A stretch of DNA of 64,000 nt from Actinotalea sp. JY-7876 (GTDB lineage Bacteria > Actinomycetota > Actinomycetes > Actinomycetales > Cellulomonadaceae), in the NCBI RefSeq assembly GCF_014042015.1, contig NZ_CP059493.1, forward strand, positions 62,001 through 126,000, in the 5' to 3' direction. Positions 53,217-61,545 of this stretch are shown here, piece by piece. The position numbers were made by a program, and so were the translations under genes. Positions within the stretch are counted from its first letter, which is position 1. Each line of letters begins with the position of its first letter. Under the pieces are notes generated by a model. It was given only the letters and a program-made list of their open reading frames with translations, was not told the origin of the DNA and made no database searches.

Positions 53217-54707
53217 TCAGACCGGCGGCGGCGGGGGCGGCGTCGCGCGACGGAACGCCCCGTCGTCCGAGCTCCGGCCGCCCGCGATCGACGAGATCAG
53301 CTGCGACAGGTCGAGGCCCGTGAGCTGGCGGACGACCTCCTGGCCCTCGCCGAGCACCGACGCCACGTTCTTGGTGATCGCGGAGGCGCCGTCGGTCGAG
53401 ATGACCGTCATCTGACCGATGTTGCCGATCGGCTCGGCGGCGGCACGGACGATCTCGGGCAGGCGCGAGATGACCTCCTGCGCGATGGCTGCGTCGCCGT
53501 ACTTCTTGAGCGCCTCGGCCTTGGCGTCCGTGGCGGCGGCCTCGGCGCGACCCTCGGCCTCGATGGCCGCGGCGCGCGCCTCACCCTCGGCGCGGATGGC
53601 CGCGGCGAGAGCCAGCTGGCGGTCGCGCTCGGCCTCACCGGCGCGGCGGACGGACTCGGCGTTGGCCTCGGCGTCCTGGATCGCGGCGGTCTTGTTGGCC
53701 TGGGCGATCGTCGTGCGCTTGTAGGCGTCCGCCTCGGTGGCGGCGTTCGCGGCGTCGCGCTCGGCGGTGGCCTTCTGGACGGCGGCGTACGCGGCGGCCT
53801 CGGCCGGCTTGCGGACGTCGATGTCGAGCTGCTCCTCGGTCACGCGAGCCTGCTCGGCGAGCGCCTCGCGCTGCTGCGCGGCGACGATCTTGTCCTGCTC
53901 CGCACGCGCGAGCTGACCGGCGGCCTCGGCCTCGGCGTTGGCGCGGTCCGTCTGCGCCTTGATCGCGGCCTGCTTGAGGTCGAGCGCCTTCTGGCGCTCG
54001 GCGATCTGCTCTGCGGCCTCGATGACGGCGAACTCGGCCGCCCGGCGGGCCTCGGCCTCGGAGACCTCGGCGACCTGGCGGGCGCGCGCGTTCTCGGCAC
54101 GACCGAGGTTCGCGAGGTAGTCGGAGCCCGGCGTGGAGATGTCGGAGATGTTGAGCAGGTCGACCTGCAGGCCCTGCTCGGCCAGGTCGATCTTCGTCGA
54201 CTCGACCACGCGGTCCGAGAGGCCCTTGCGGTCGGAGATGATCTGCTCGATCGTCATGTCGCCGACGATGGAGCGCAGCGAGCCCTCGAGGGACTCCTTG
54301 ATGATCTCGGTCAGCGTGCCCTGCTGGGACAGGAAGCGCTGGGCGGCGCGACGCACGCCCTCCTCGTCGCCGCGGACCTTGAAGTTGATCGACGCCTTGA
54401 TGGCGATCTTGATGCGGTTCTTGTCGACGCCCTCGACCGTGATGCCGATCTGGCGCTGCTCGAGCGAGATCGGGAAGCCCTGCTGCAGGATCGGCCAGAC
54501 GAACACACGACCGCCGACGACGACGCGCTGACCCGTCTCGCCGACGGCGGAGCGGCCGGCGCCCTTGCCGACGATGATGAGCGCCTCGTTCGGGGGGACG
54601 CGGCGGATGCGGCGCGCGATGAACGCGACGACGGCGACCACGACGAGGACGAGCGCCGCGACGCCGATCACCGTCACGATCTCTGCGGGTACTCCGATGC
54701 TGTTCAC
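53217..54707 (-). CDS. Flotillin-family protein
   Basis: GTG 54707 with GAGAGG five bases upstream; 496 residues. N-terminal membrane helix (TVIGVAALVLVVVAVVAFIA), SPFH/band-7 domain (RVPPNEALIIVGKGAGRSAV, IVGDMTIEQIISDRKGLSDR) and a long Ala/Glu/Arg coiled coil (AERQKALDLKQAAIKAQTDR) with the flotillin repeats, then a Pro-rich end. Flotillins organise membrane microdomains. Coupled gene upstream is NfeD-like, the usual bacterial partner (YuaF-FloT pair). Confidence 0.93.
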   Translation of the reverse strand: MNSIGVPAEIVTVIGVAALVLVVVAVVAFIARRIRRVPPNEALIIVGKGAGRSAVGETGQRVVVGGRVFVWPILQQGFPISLEQRQIGITVEGVDKNRIKIAIKASINFKVRGDEEGVRRAAQRFLSQQGTLTEIIKESLEGSLRSIVGDMTIEQIISDRKGLSDRVVESTKIDLAEQGLQVDLLNISDISTPGSDYLANLGRAENARARQVAEVSEAEARRAAEFAVIEAAEQIAERQKALDLKQAAIKAQTDRANAEAEAAGQLARAEQDKIVAAQQREALAEQARVTEEQLDIDVRKPAEAAAYAAVQKATAERDAANAATEADAYKRTTIAQANKTAAIQDAEANAESVRRAGEAERDRQLALAAAIRAEGEARAAAIEAEGRAEAAATDAKAEALKKYGDAAIAQEVISRLPEIVRAAAEPIGNIGQMTVISTDGASAITKNVASVLGEGQEVVRQLTGLDLSQLISSIAGGRSSDDGAFRRATPPPPPPV

Positions 54708-54731
54708 GTGTGCCTCTCGGGGTGGGGGATC

Positions 54732-55211
54732 TCAGTCCTGGATCGAGGCGCCGGGGCGGGCGACCTTGACGCGGCCCCCGGACTGCTCGACGACGACGAT
54801 GCGGGTGCCCTCGGGGATCTCGACGTCGGCCCACGCGAGGCGGCGCTCGAGCTCGCGCGGGTCGTCGAGGCTGACCTCGCCGCTGCGGCCGGGTGCGACG
54901 GGCGACGTCACGACGCCCTGCACACCCGTGAGCGTGTACGGCAGCCCGTCCTCGGACGCCTTGAGGTGCCCGACCATGCGCTGGACGCCGACCACGGTCA
55001 GCACACCGAAGGCCGCCGAGGCGACGTACGCCCAGACGGTCGGCAGCCCGTTGGCGGTGACGATCGCGCCGATCGCGCCGAACCCGAGGGCGCCCGCGCC
55101 GAGGGATGTGCCCGACAGCGCGCCGTCGCCGATGTCGAAGACGTCCCCGAGCGGGAGGGCGATCAGCAGGAGCGCGAGGCCGATGCCGCCGATGACCATG
55201 AAGGTGACCAT
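54732..55211 (-). CDS. NfeD-like membrane protein
   Basis: ATG 55211 gives 159 residues. N-terminal membrane helices (MVTFMVIGGIGLALLLIALP, FGAIGAIVTANGLPTVWAYV) followed by an OB-fold-like beta domain (LTGVQGVVTSPVAPGRSGEV, GTRIVVVEQSGGRVKVARPG). This is the short NfeD (YuaF) type without the protease domain. It precedes the flotillin gene by 24 bases on the same strand, the conserved pair. Confidence 0.85.
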   Translation of the reverse strand: MVTFMVIGGIGLALLLIALPLGDVFDIGDGALSGTSLGAGALGFGAIGAIVTANGLPTVWAYVASAAFGVLTVVGVQRMVGHLKASEDGLPYTLTGVQGVVTSPVAPGRSGEVSLDDPRELERRLAWADVEIPEGTRIVVVEQSGGRVKVARPGASIQD

Positions 55212-55399
55212 GTGGTCGTCGCCCCGTCCCCCGTTGTGCCGCCCGCGGCACGCGCCTGCCTGCCTCGTGTCAGGCGGAACCATAGCCGGACCTGGCCGCC
55301 GGGGGGAGCCGCCACCGTGGTGACGTCCGACCGGCGCTGCGTAGGGTGACGCGCACGAGCCGCGCGCCTGCCGGCCACGGGTGCCGACGAGGGGAGCAC

Positions 55400-56305
55400 G
55401 TGGTGGTGCGAGGACCCGACGCCCCGGGCGGCCCGCGGATGCCTCGGGCCGTCCTCCTCGCGACCGGGATGGCCCGCACGGGCGCCCCGCCGGACCGTGT
55501 GCGCGAGCGGGTCGGGGGACGGACCGTGGTCGTCACGGGCGCCTCCCGTGGGATCGGCGCCGCCACGGCCGAGCGGCTCGCCGCCGTCGGTGCGCGCGTC
55601 GTACTGCTGGCGCGGGGCGCCGAGGCGCTCGACGACGTCGTCGGCGCCGTGCGCTCGCGGGGCGGCACGGCGCACGCGATCGCCGTCGACCTGCGTGACC
55701 CGCAGGCGGCCGCCGCGGCGGGCGAGCGCATCCTCGCCGAGCACGGCACCCCGGCCGTCGTCGTGTCGAACGCCGGGCACTCGATCCACCGCTTCCTGGC
55801 CGACTACGCCGACCGCTTCCACGACGTGACCAGGACAGCCGGCGTCAACTACCTCGGACCTGTCGCGCTGCTCCTTCGGCTGCTGCCGGCGATGACGGCC
55901 GCCCGTGCGGGCCACCTGGTCCTCGTCTCCACCACGAGCGTCTCGGTCCCGCTTCCCGGCTGGTCCGCCTACGGCGCGTCCAAGTCGGCGCTCGACGCGT
56001 GGGTGGCGTCGGTCGCCCCCGAGCTCGCCGTCGACGGCGTCGCGACGACGACGCTGCGCCTGCCGCTGGTCCACACGGCCATGAGCGCGGCGACGCCCGC
56101 CTACCGGCGGGTCCCCGGGCTGCTGCCCGACGACGTCGCCGCGCTCGTCACGCACTCGGTGGTGGCCAGACCTCGCGTGGTGGACCCGTGGTGGTCGCGC
56201 GCGGCCGGGCTCGCGGTGGACCTCGCGCCCGGCCCGGTGGACCGCCTCGCCACGGGGTACGTCCGGGCGGTGCGGGCGGCCCGCCGGCGCCGCGACGTGC
56301 CGTGA
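55400..56305 (+). CDS. Short-chain dehydrogenase/reductase
   Basis: GTG at 55400 (also 55403, 55406) follows GGGGAG closely; about 301 residues. Cofactor motif VVVTGASRGIGAATAERLAA and catalytic Ser and Tyr-x-x-x-Lys in VSTTSVSVPLPGWSAYGASKS. The C-terminus has an extra hydrophobic segment (AAGLAVDLAPGPVDRLATGY), as in SDRs linked to membrane or lipid substrates. GTGA overlap with the acyl-ligase gene implies one pathway. Confidence 0.85.
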   Translation: MVVRGPDAPGGPRMPRAVLLATGMARTGAPPDRVRERVGGRTVVVTGASRGIGAATAERLAAVGARVVLLARGAEALDDVVGAVRSRGGTAHAIAVDLRDPQAAAAAGERILAEHGTPAVVVSNAGHSIHRFLADYADRFHDVTRTAGVNYLGPVALLLRLLPAMTAARAGHLVLVSTTSVSVPLPGWSAYGASKSALDAWVASVAPELAVDGVATTTLRLPLVHTAMSAATPAYRRVPGLLPDDVAALVTHSVVARPRVVDPWWSRAAGLAVDLAPGPVDRLATGYVRAVRAARRRRDVP

Positions 56306-57879
56306 GACGCCGGGCGCGGGCGCGGGTCCGCGGCGTGGGCGCCGGTGCGCGGGGGCCTGCCCAGGTGGCCCGCGGGCTCGCCGCCCTGGTCGCGGGCGAT
56401 CCGGTGGGGACGTTCCGGCTGGTGCGGGCGCTGCGCCCCCGGTCGTTCGAGGGTGTGCTGCGCGCGGCGGCCGCGCGGCGCCCCGACGTCGTCGCGATGG
56501 TCGACGACCTCGGAGCGGTCGGCGCCGCCGAGCTCGACGCCGCCGCCGACGCCCTCGCGCGGTCCATCGCCCGGGCCCTCGCCCCGCCCGTCCCCGGCGC
56601 GGGCTCGCGGCGCCCGCGCGCCGCCCGCCCCCGCGTCGGCATCGTCGCGCCCGACGACCGCCGGTTCGTCGTCGCGGTCGCCGCGACGCTGCGGGCGGGC
56701 GCGGACGCCGTGCTCATCGGGCCGCGGTCGGGCGAGCTCGAGGTGTCAGGCGTCGTCGAGCGCGAGCGCGTGGTGGCGCTCCTGCGTGTCCCCGCCGAGG
56801 CGTCCGGGCCCTGGGCGTTGACCCGCACGTCCGTGGTGACGTCGCGCGACGGCCGGCGTGAGGCCGGCCGGCGGGACCGCGCGCCGCGCGTCGTGCTGCT
56901 CACGGCCGGGACGACGGGCGCCCCCGTGTCGACCGCGGGATCGCCCTCGACGGCCCGGCTCGTCCCGCAGCTGGCGCTGCTGGCGGCGACGGGCGTCCGG
57001 GCGGGCAGGCCGGTGCTGGTCCTGCCGCCCCTGTTCCACGGGCACGGTTTCGGCGTGCTGACGGCGGGGCTCCTCGTCGGCGCGCCCGTCGTGACCGCGG
57101 GCGAGCGCTCCGGCGCGGGGATCTGCGCGGCGGCCCGGCGGTACGGCGCCGCCGTCGTCACGGGGGTGCCCGTGCACCTCCAGCGCCTCGCCGACCACCT
57201 GGCCGCCGGGTGCCCGGACGCCCCCCGGCTGCACCGGGTGGTGAGCGGCTCCGCGGGCCTGCGGCCCGACGTCGCCGCGCGCCTGGCCCGTCAAGCCGAC
57301 GGGGTGGTCGATCTCTTCGGCTCGACCGGCACGGGCACGCTCACCGTCGCGACCACCGCCGACCTCGCGGCGGCGCCCGGGTGCGTCGGTCGCCCGGTCG
57401 CCGGGGTCCGGGTCGCGGTGGTCGACGACGCCGGCCGCGAGGTCCCGCGCGGGACGTCCGGCCTGCTCGTCGCCGTCGAGCGCGGACGCCTGGTCCCGAC
57501 GGGCGGGGGACGCCTGGTCCCGACGGGCGACCGGGCCGTCCTCGACCGGGCCGGCCGCGTGAGGCTCGCAGGCCGCGCCGATGCCGTCGTCGTCAGCGGC
57601 GGCGAGAACGTCCACCCGGGCGAGGTCGAGGCGTTCCTGGTCGCGCGGCCGGGGGTGCGCGACGCGGTGGTCGGCGCCGTGCCGGACGCCGTGCACGGCA
57701 CCCGCCTGGTGGCCGACGTGGTGCTGGACGCCGCGGGCCCCCTGACGCCCGCGTCGGCGCCGCAGGAGCTGCGCACCGCCGTTCGCGCGCTCCTCGCTCC
57801 GCACAAGGTGCCGCGCGAGGTGCGGGTGGTCGACGAGCTCGACCGCTCGGCGGTCGGCAAGGCGCGGCTGCGGTCGTAG
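56302..57879 (+). CDS. AMP-forming acyl-CoA/aryl ligase-like protein
   Basis: GTG 56302 overlaps the SDR stop; 525 residues. ANL-superfamily motifs: VVLLTAGTTGAPVSTAG (P-loop), LVLPPLFHGHGFGVLTAGLL, DLFGSTGTGTLTVAT, TGDRAVLDRAGRVRLAGRAD, VVVSGGENVHPGEVEAFLV and the catalytic Lys near the end in SAVGKARLRS. Substrate unknown; with the SDR it may act on a fatty or polyketide acid. A short in-frame duplication lies just before the TGD motif (see findings). Confidence 0.88.
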   Translation: MRRRARARVRGVGAGARGPAQVARGLAALVAGDPVGTFRLVRALRPRSFEGVLRAAAARRPDVVAMVDDLGAVGAAELDAAADALARSIARALAPPVPGAGSRRPRAARPRVGIVAPDDRRFVVAVAATLRAGADAVLIGPRSGELEVSGVVERERVVALLRVPAEASGPWALTRTSVVTSRDGRREAGRRDRAPRVVLLTAGTTGAPVSTAGSPSTARLVPQLALLAATGVRAGRPVLVLPPLFHGHGFGVLTAGLLVGAPVVTAGERSGAGICAAARRYGAAVVTGVPVHLQRLADHLAAGCPDAPRLHRVVSGSAGLRPDVAARLARQADGVVDLFGSTGTGTLTVATTADLAAAPGCVGRPVAGVRVAVVDDAGREVPRGTSGLLVAVERGRLVPTGGGRLVPTGDRAVLDRAGRVRLAGRADAVVVSGGENVHPGEVEAFLVARPGVRDAVVGAVPDAVHGTRLVADVVLDAAGPLTPASAPQELRTAVRALLAPHKVPREVRVVDELDRSAVGKARLRS

Positions 57880-57888
57880 TCGCGGGAG

Positions 57889-59415
57889 CTACTGGCGGCC
57901 CAGCACCCAGCCGTGCGGCGCGGCGAGCTCGTCGGCCGCAGCCGGTCCCCACGAGCCCGGCGCGTACGGCAGGGGGTCGGGGCGGTCCTCACCGAGCAGG
58001 GGCTCGAACGTGCGCCATGCGGCCTCGAGGCCGATCGGCGTCGTGAAGAGCGTGCGGTCCCCCTGGAGCACGTCGTGCATGAGCGACGCGTACGCGGGCA
58101 GCGGCTCCCCGGGCGTGACGTCGTCGAGGAGCATCGTCGCGGTGCCGCGCGCCAGGTCGAGGTCGGGCCCGGGCTTCTTCACCGCCGTCGTCAGCGCGAT
58201 CTCGCCGTCGCCGGCCAGCGAGAGGCTGATCGCGCCCGCCGGCACCTCGTCGCCGAACAGGTGCACGGGGTCGCGTCGCAGGACCAGCGTCACGCGCTGC
58301 GCGGACGCCGCCATCCGCTTTCCGGTTCGCAGCAGGAACGGCACGTCGCGCCAGCGCTCGTTGTCGATCCACAGGCGTGCCGCGATGAACGTGTCGGTCG
58401 TCGAGCCCTCGCGGACCCCCTCGATGTCCTGGTACCCCTCGAACTGGCCGAGGACGACGTCATTCACGGGGTCGAGGGGCCGGAAGTCGCCGATCGCGTC
58501 CTCCCGCGCCCGCACGAGGTCCGAGACCGCCAGGTGCCGCGGCGGTTCCATCGCGACCTGGCCGGCGACCTGGAACAGGTGGCTGACGACCATGTCGAGC
58601 GCAGCGCCGGTGGCGTCGTAGAACTCGGCGCGCTGGGCGACGTCGAGCGTCTCGGGCACGTCGATCTGCACCTGCTCGACGTGGTGGCGGTCCCACACGC
58701 TCGAGAACAGGTCGTTCGCGAAGCGCATGACGTGCAGGTTCTGCGTCGCCTCCTTGCCGAGGAAGTGGTCGATCCGGAAGACCTGGTCCTCCTCGAACAC
58801 CTCGTGCACGACGGCGTCGAGCTCCCGGAAGCTCTCGGGCGAGGTCCCGTAGGGCTTCTCGTAGACGATGCGCACCGTCTCGTGCCGGCCGTCCGGCCCG
58901 ACGGCCAGGCCCTGCGCGCCCATGGCCTCGGTGAGCGGCGCAAAGCCCTGCGGCGGGATCGCGAGGTAGTGCACGACGACGACGTCCTCCGGTCCCAGGG
59001 TCCGGGCCGCCGGCTCCTGGTCGCCCTCCGCGAGGGCCTCGGTCTCGGTGAGCTCGCGCCGCACCTGGTCCAGCGCCGCGGGCAGGCCGCCGCCGTCGCC
59101 GTCGGCCCTGACCTCGTCCGTGAACCGCGAGTGCCGGGTCAGCGCGTCGACGTCGTCGTCCGTGGTGCCCTCGTGGCCGAACTCCTCGAGCGCGGACCGG
59201 ACGTGCCCGACGAAGTCCTCGCGGCTCATGGACTCCCGGCCGGTGCCCAGCAGGGCCCAGCGGTCCGGGAGGAGGCCCCGCTCGTGGAGGGTCGCGAGCG
59301 AGGGCAGGACCAGGCGGCGCGACAGGTCGCCGCGCGCGCCGTGCAGCACGAGGATCAGGGGTGCCGCGGCGCCCGCGTCGGACGGGGTCGCGGACGGCGT
59401 CTCGCTCGGGCTCAT
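57889..59415 (-). CDS. zwf: Glucose-6-phosphate 1-dehydrogenase
   Basis: 508 residues. NADP-binding start LILVLHGARGDLSRRLVLPSL (a variant of GASGDL), then VYEKPYGTSPESFRELDAVV, the active-site segment VFRIDHFLGKEATQNLHVMR and RNAND-equivalent FANDLFSSVWDRHHVEQVQI. It makes NADPH at the entry of the pentose-phosphate pathway. It stands alone here, not in the usual tal-pgi-opcA cluster, so it may be a second isozyme. Confidence 0.93.
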   Translation of the reverse strand: MSPSETPSATPSDAGAAAPLILVLHGARGDLSRRLVLPSLATLHERGLLPDRWALLGTGRESMSREDFVGHVRSALEEFGHEGTTDDDVDALTRHSRFTDEVRADGDGGGLPAALDQVRRELTETEALAEGDQEPAARTLGPEDVVVVHYLAIPPQGFAPLTEAMGAQGLAVGPDGRHETVRIVYEKPYGTSPESFRELDAVVHEVFEEDQVFRIDHFLGKEATQNLHVMRFANDLFSSVWDRHHVEQVQIDVPETLDVAQRAEFYDATGAALDMVVSHLFQVAGQVAMEPPRHLAVSDLVRAREDAIGDFRPLDPVNDVVLGQFEGYQDIEGVREGSTTDTFIAARLWIDNERWRDVPFLLRTGKRMAASAQRVTLVLRRDPVHLFGDEVPAGAISLSLAGDGEIALTTAVKKPGPDLDLARGTATMLLDDVTPGEPLPAYASLMHDVLQGDRTLFTTPIGLEAAWRTFEPLLGEDRPDPLPYAPGSWGPAAADELAAPHGWVLGRQ

Positions 59416-59495
59416 CGGGGAGTCCTCCTCGGGGCGGGTGCGCCTCGACGCTACGTCGGTCGTTGTCGCGGCGCGCGGCGGCGTGGTGGTGACCC

Positions 59496-59519
59496 GAACG
59501 TGTGACGTCGGCCACGTTC
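59496..59519. promoter_or_regulatory. Inverted repeat upstream of zwf
   Basis: GAACGTG (59496-59502) and CACGTTC (59513-59519) are perfect inverses separated by 10 bases, flanked by GGTGA and TCACC. It lies 80 bases upstream of zwf and about 95 bases upstream of the divergent 88-residue gene, so it could serve either. Regulator unknown. Confidence 0.4.
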
Positions 59520-59614
59520 ACCCGCACGCGAGGTCATGGCGCGGGCGGCGGTGCCGATCCATTGGGTACGACGCGGCGCAGCGGGCGCGGCGGGACCGAC
59601 CCAGCGAGGCCACG

Positions 59615-59881
59615 ATGAGCAGCAGCACCCTGACGCGGAACAAGGTCCGCGGCGCGTCGGCCGTCCTGCACGGCGTCCACCCGCTGCGCGGCTACCCCGT
59701 GACCTGGCACCTGACACCCCTGGCGTACCGCACGGGCGGGCTGGCGGACTTCCTCGTCGAGCGCGCCGACGGCCACATCGAGGACTCGCTGGTGTGGGAC
59801 CTCGCCGAGAAGGACACCGTCATCATGACGGCGCACGAGATGTGCGAGCTGGTCCGGCGGTCCTCGGGACGCCCGGCCTAG
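59615..59881 (+). CDS. 88-residue hypothetical protein
   Basis: ATG 59615 (GCGAGGC upstream): MSSSTLTRNKVRGASAVLHG, then VHPLRGYPVTWHLTPLAYRT, GGLADFLVERADGHIEDSLV and WDLAEKDTVIMTAHEMCELV. Globular, no signal or membrane helix, His/Trp-rich. No family recognised. GGGTAC (59564-59569), a stress-sigma-like -10 form, lies upstream but has no matching -35. Confidence 0.55.
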   Translation: MSSSTLTRNKVRGASAVLHGVHPLRGYPVTWHLTPLAYRTGGLADFLVERADGHIEDSLVWDLAEKDTVIMTAHEMCELVRRSSGRPA

Positions 59882-59893
59882 ACCTGCAGGACC

Positions 59894-59932
59894 GGCGCGG
59901 CCCGGCCCCGTCGAGGGGACCGGGGCCGCGCC
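59894..59932. terminator. Convergent terminator hairpin
   Basis: GGCGCGGCCC (59894-59903) pairs with GGGCCGCGCC (59923-59932), with more pairing inside (CCCC/GGGG). It lies between the 88-residue gene and the converging DUF4190-type gene. Confidence 0.55.
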
Positions 59933-59946
59933 CGTTCAGGCGCGTG

Positions 59947-61149
59947 TCACTGCGCGGCGAAGTACATCGTGTCGGAGTCGTACCCGACCGACAGGGCCCA
60001 GGTGCCGCCCGTGACGGCGTCGGCCGGGACCTCGAAGACCAGGTTGCCCATGACGGTCCCCCCCGTGGCGACCGGGTCCTGGGCCGACAGGTCCATGGGG
60101 GCGACGACGAAGCTGTCGTCGTACGCGGTCCCGTCCGCGGCCACGTACTCGAGGTAGAGGTCGATGAAGGCGTCGCCGGTCCCGGCGCCGAGGTAGGTCG
60201 CCGTCACGGGGACCAGGACGTAGACGTTGCCCGCGGCGGGCGGCTCGTTGAACTGGTTCTCGGCCTGCACGGCGGGCCACGAGTCCCACGACGCCGTGCC
60301 GACGGTGATCTCCCACAGCGGACCGGAATCGTCGGTGAACGTCACGAAGTCGACCCCGGGCAGCGCGGGGTCCTCGCGCGTGCCGAGAGCGCCGGAGCCT
60401 GCGCCGGGCGCCTGCGTCGGCTCGGCCGGCTCCGTCGGCTCGGCCGCGGTGCCGCCCTCGTCCTCGGTGCCGGAGCCGTCCGAGGTCCCGCTCTCGCGCT
60501 CCGCCTCCTCGCCGACCGTCTCGAACTCCTCGACGGCGGTGTTGACCTGGTTGATGGCGAAGAGCGTGAAGGACGTGACCACGAGGGCGATCAGCAGGGC
60601 CAGGGCGCCCGTGATGAGGCCGCCGAGGCCGAAGCCCTTGCCGCCCGGCTTCCGCATGGCGAGGATGCCGACCACCACGCCGGCGATGCCGAGGGCGACA
60701 CCGAGGAACGGGATCCAGCACAGGACGAGGGCCGCGATGCCGACGACCAGCGCGCCGATCGCGATGCCGGGAGCCTTGGTCTGCGGCGGCGGGGCGTAGT
60801 TGCCTCCCGGGGGGCCGTAGCCCTGCGGGGAGCCGTACGCCGTCGCACCGAACTGCCCGCTGGGGTCCGGCATGCCGCCGTAGGGCGCCCCACCCTGCGG
60901 GGCGGTCGCGCCGTACTGCGGGCTCGTCGACGCCGCCGCGTACGGCGACGAGGCTCCGGGCTGCGGGGCGTAGGGGGACGTGGTCTCGGACGGGGTCGCG
61001 GAGGTCTGGGGCGGGGCGTAGGGCGTCGGTGCCGAGGCGTAGGGCGCAGCGGGTGTCGTGCCCTGGTTCTGGGCGTACTGCGGCGGCGCGTAGGGCGGCG
61101 GCGTGGGCCCGGACTCGGGCTCGCGGGCGTCGTTCTGTGGGTCGCTCAT
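59947..61149 (-). CDS. DUF4190/DUF4352-type secreted membrane protein
   Basis: ATG 61149 has GGAG nine bases upstream; 400 residues. The N-terminal 150 residues are a Pro/Tyr/Ala/Gln/Gly-rich disordered region with repeated PYAPPQ. Two close membrane helices follow (IGALVVGIAALVLCWIPFLG, LALLIALVVTSFTLFAINQV; DUF4190-like), then an acidic Thr/Glu/Pro linker and a C-terminal beta domain (GNVYVLVPVTATYLGAGTGD, DUF4352-like). Probably a cell-surface protein of unknown role. A stem-loop and possible promoter lie 190 bases upstream. Confidence 0.8.
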   Translation of the reverse strand: MSDPQNDAREPESGPTPPPYAPPQYAQNQGTTPAAPYASAPTPYAPPQTSATPSETTSPYAPQPGASSPYAAASTSPQYGATAPQGGAPYGGMPDPSGQFGATAYGSPQGYGPPGGNYAPPPQTKAPGIAIGALVVGIAALVLCWIPFLGVALGIAGVVVGILAMRKPGGKGFGLGGLITGALALLIALVVTSFTLFAINQVNTAVEEFETVGEEAERESGTSDGSGTEDEGGTAAEPTEPAEPTQAPGAGSGALGTREDPALPGVDFVTFTDDSGPLWEITVGTASWDSWPAVQAENQFNEPPAAGNVYVLVPVTATYLGAGTGDAFIDLYLEYVAADGTAYDDSFVVAPMDLSAQDPVATGGTVMGNLVFEVPADAVTGGTWALSVGYDSDTMYFAAQ

Positions 61150-61545
61150 ATTTGCTCCGGAGTGGCGGCGAGGGGGTGCGGGGGCACCCTCGCCCCGCAT
61201 CGTTCGCTATGGCGGCCCGGCATGCGACCTCGTCTCGCCGATTCACCCGTTCGGAGTGCACGGTGCCTGTGCTCAGGATCACGCGTCCGACCGGGCCTGC
61301 GGGCTTGCGTAGGTACCCCCCAGTACGCATAAAGTTCAACTACCGAAGCCCCGCTGCCCGCCCCCCTGGCAGCGGGGCTTCTGTACGTCCACGATCGCGC
61401 GGCTCGGCGCATGGGCCAGCGAGCCCCAGCTCGGCCCCTCGTCTGCTGCCCGGATGTGCGGAGCGCGTGGCTGGAGTGGCCACTGGTGCTGAGGCGAATC
61501 GCGCTGGCCCCATGAGCCCCACCAGCACCATGGACCGCACATCCG
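61150..61545. other. 396-base intergenic region with terminator and possible promoter
   Basis: No gene is seen. It would be the leader of the minus-strand DUF4190 gene and the trailer of the efflux gene. TTGAAC (61338-61333, minus strand), 18 bases, TACCTA may be a promoter just after the hairpin, giving an about 150-base leader. No tRNA or known riboswitch is recognised. Confidence 0.5.
61345..61381. terminator. Perfect 14-bp stem-loop
   Basis: GAAGCCCCGCTGCC (61345-61358) and GGCAGCGGGGCTTC (61368-61381) are exact inverses with a 9-base C-rich loop. Most likely it ends the minus-strand efflux transcript, though no T-tract follows. Confidence 0.7.

Noticed and set aside
61200-61345. tRNA gene near the 14-bp hairpin
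   Set aside because: The hairpin resembles those found after tRNAs, but no cloverleaf, T-loop consensus or CCA-adjacent stem can be found.
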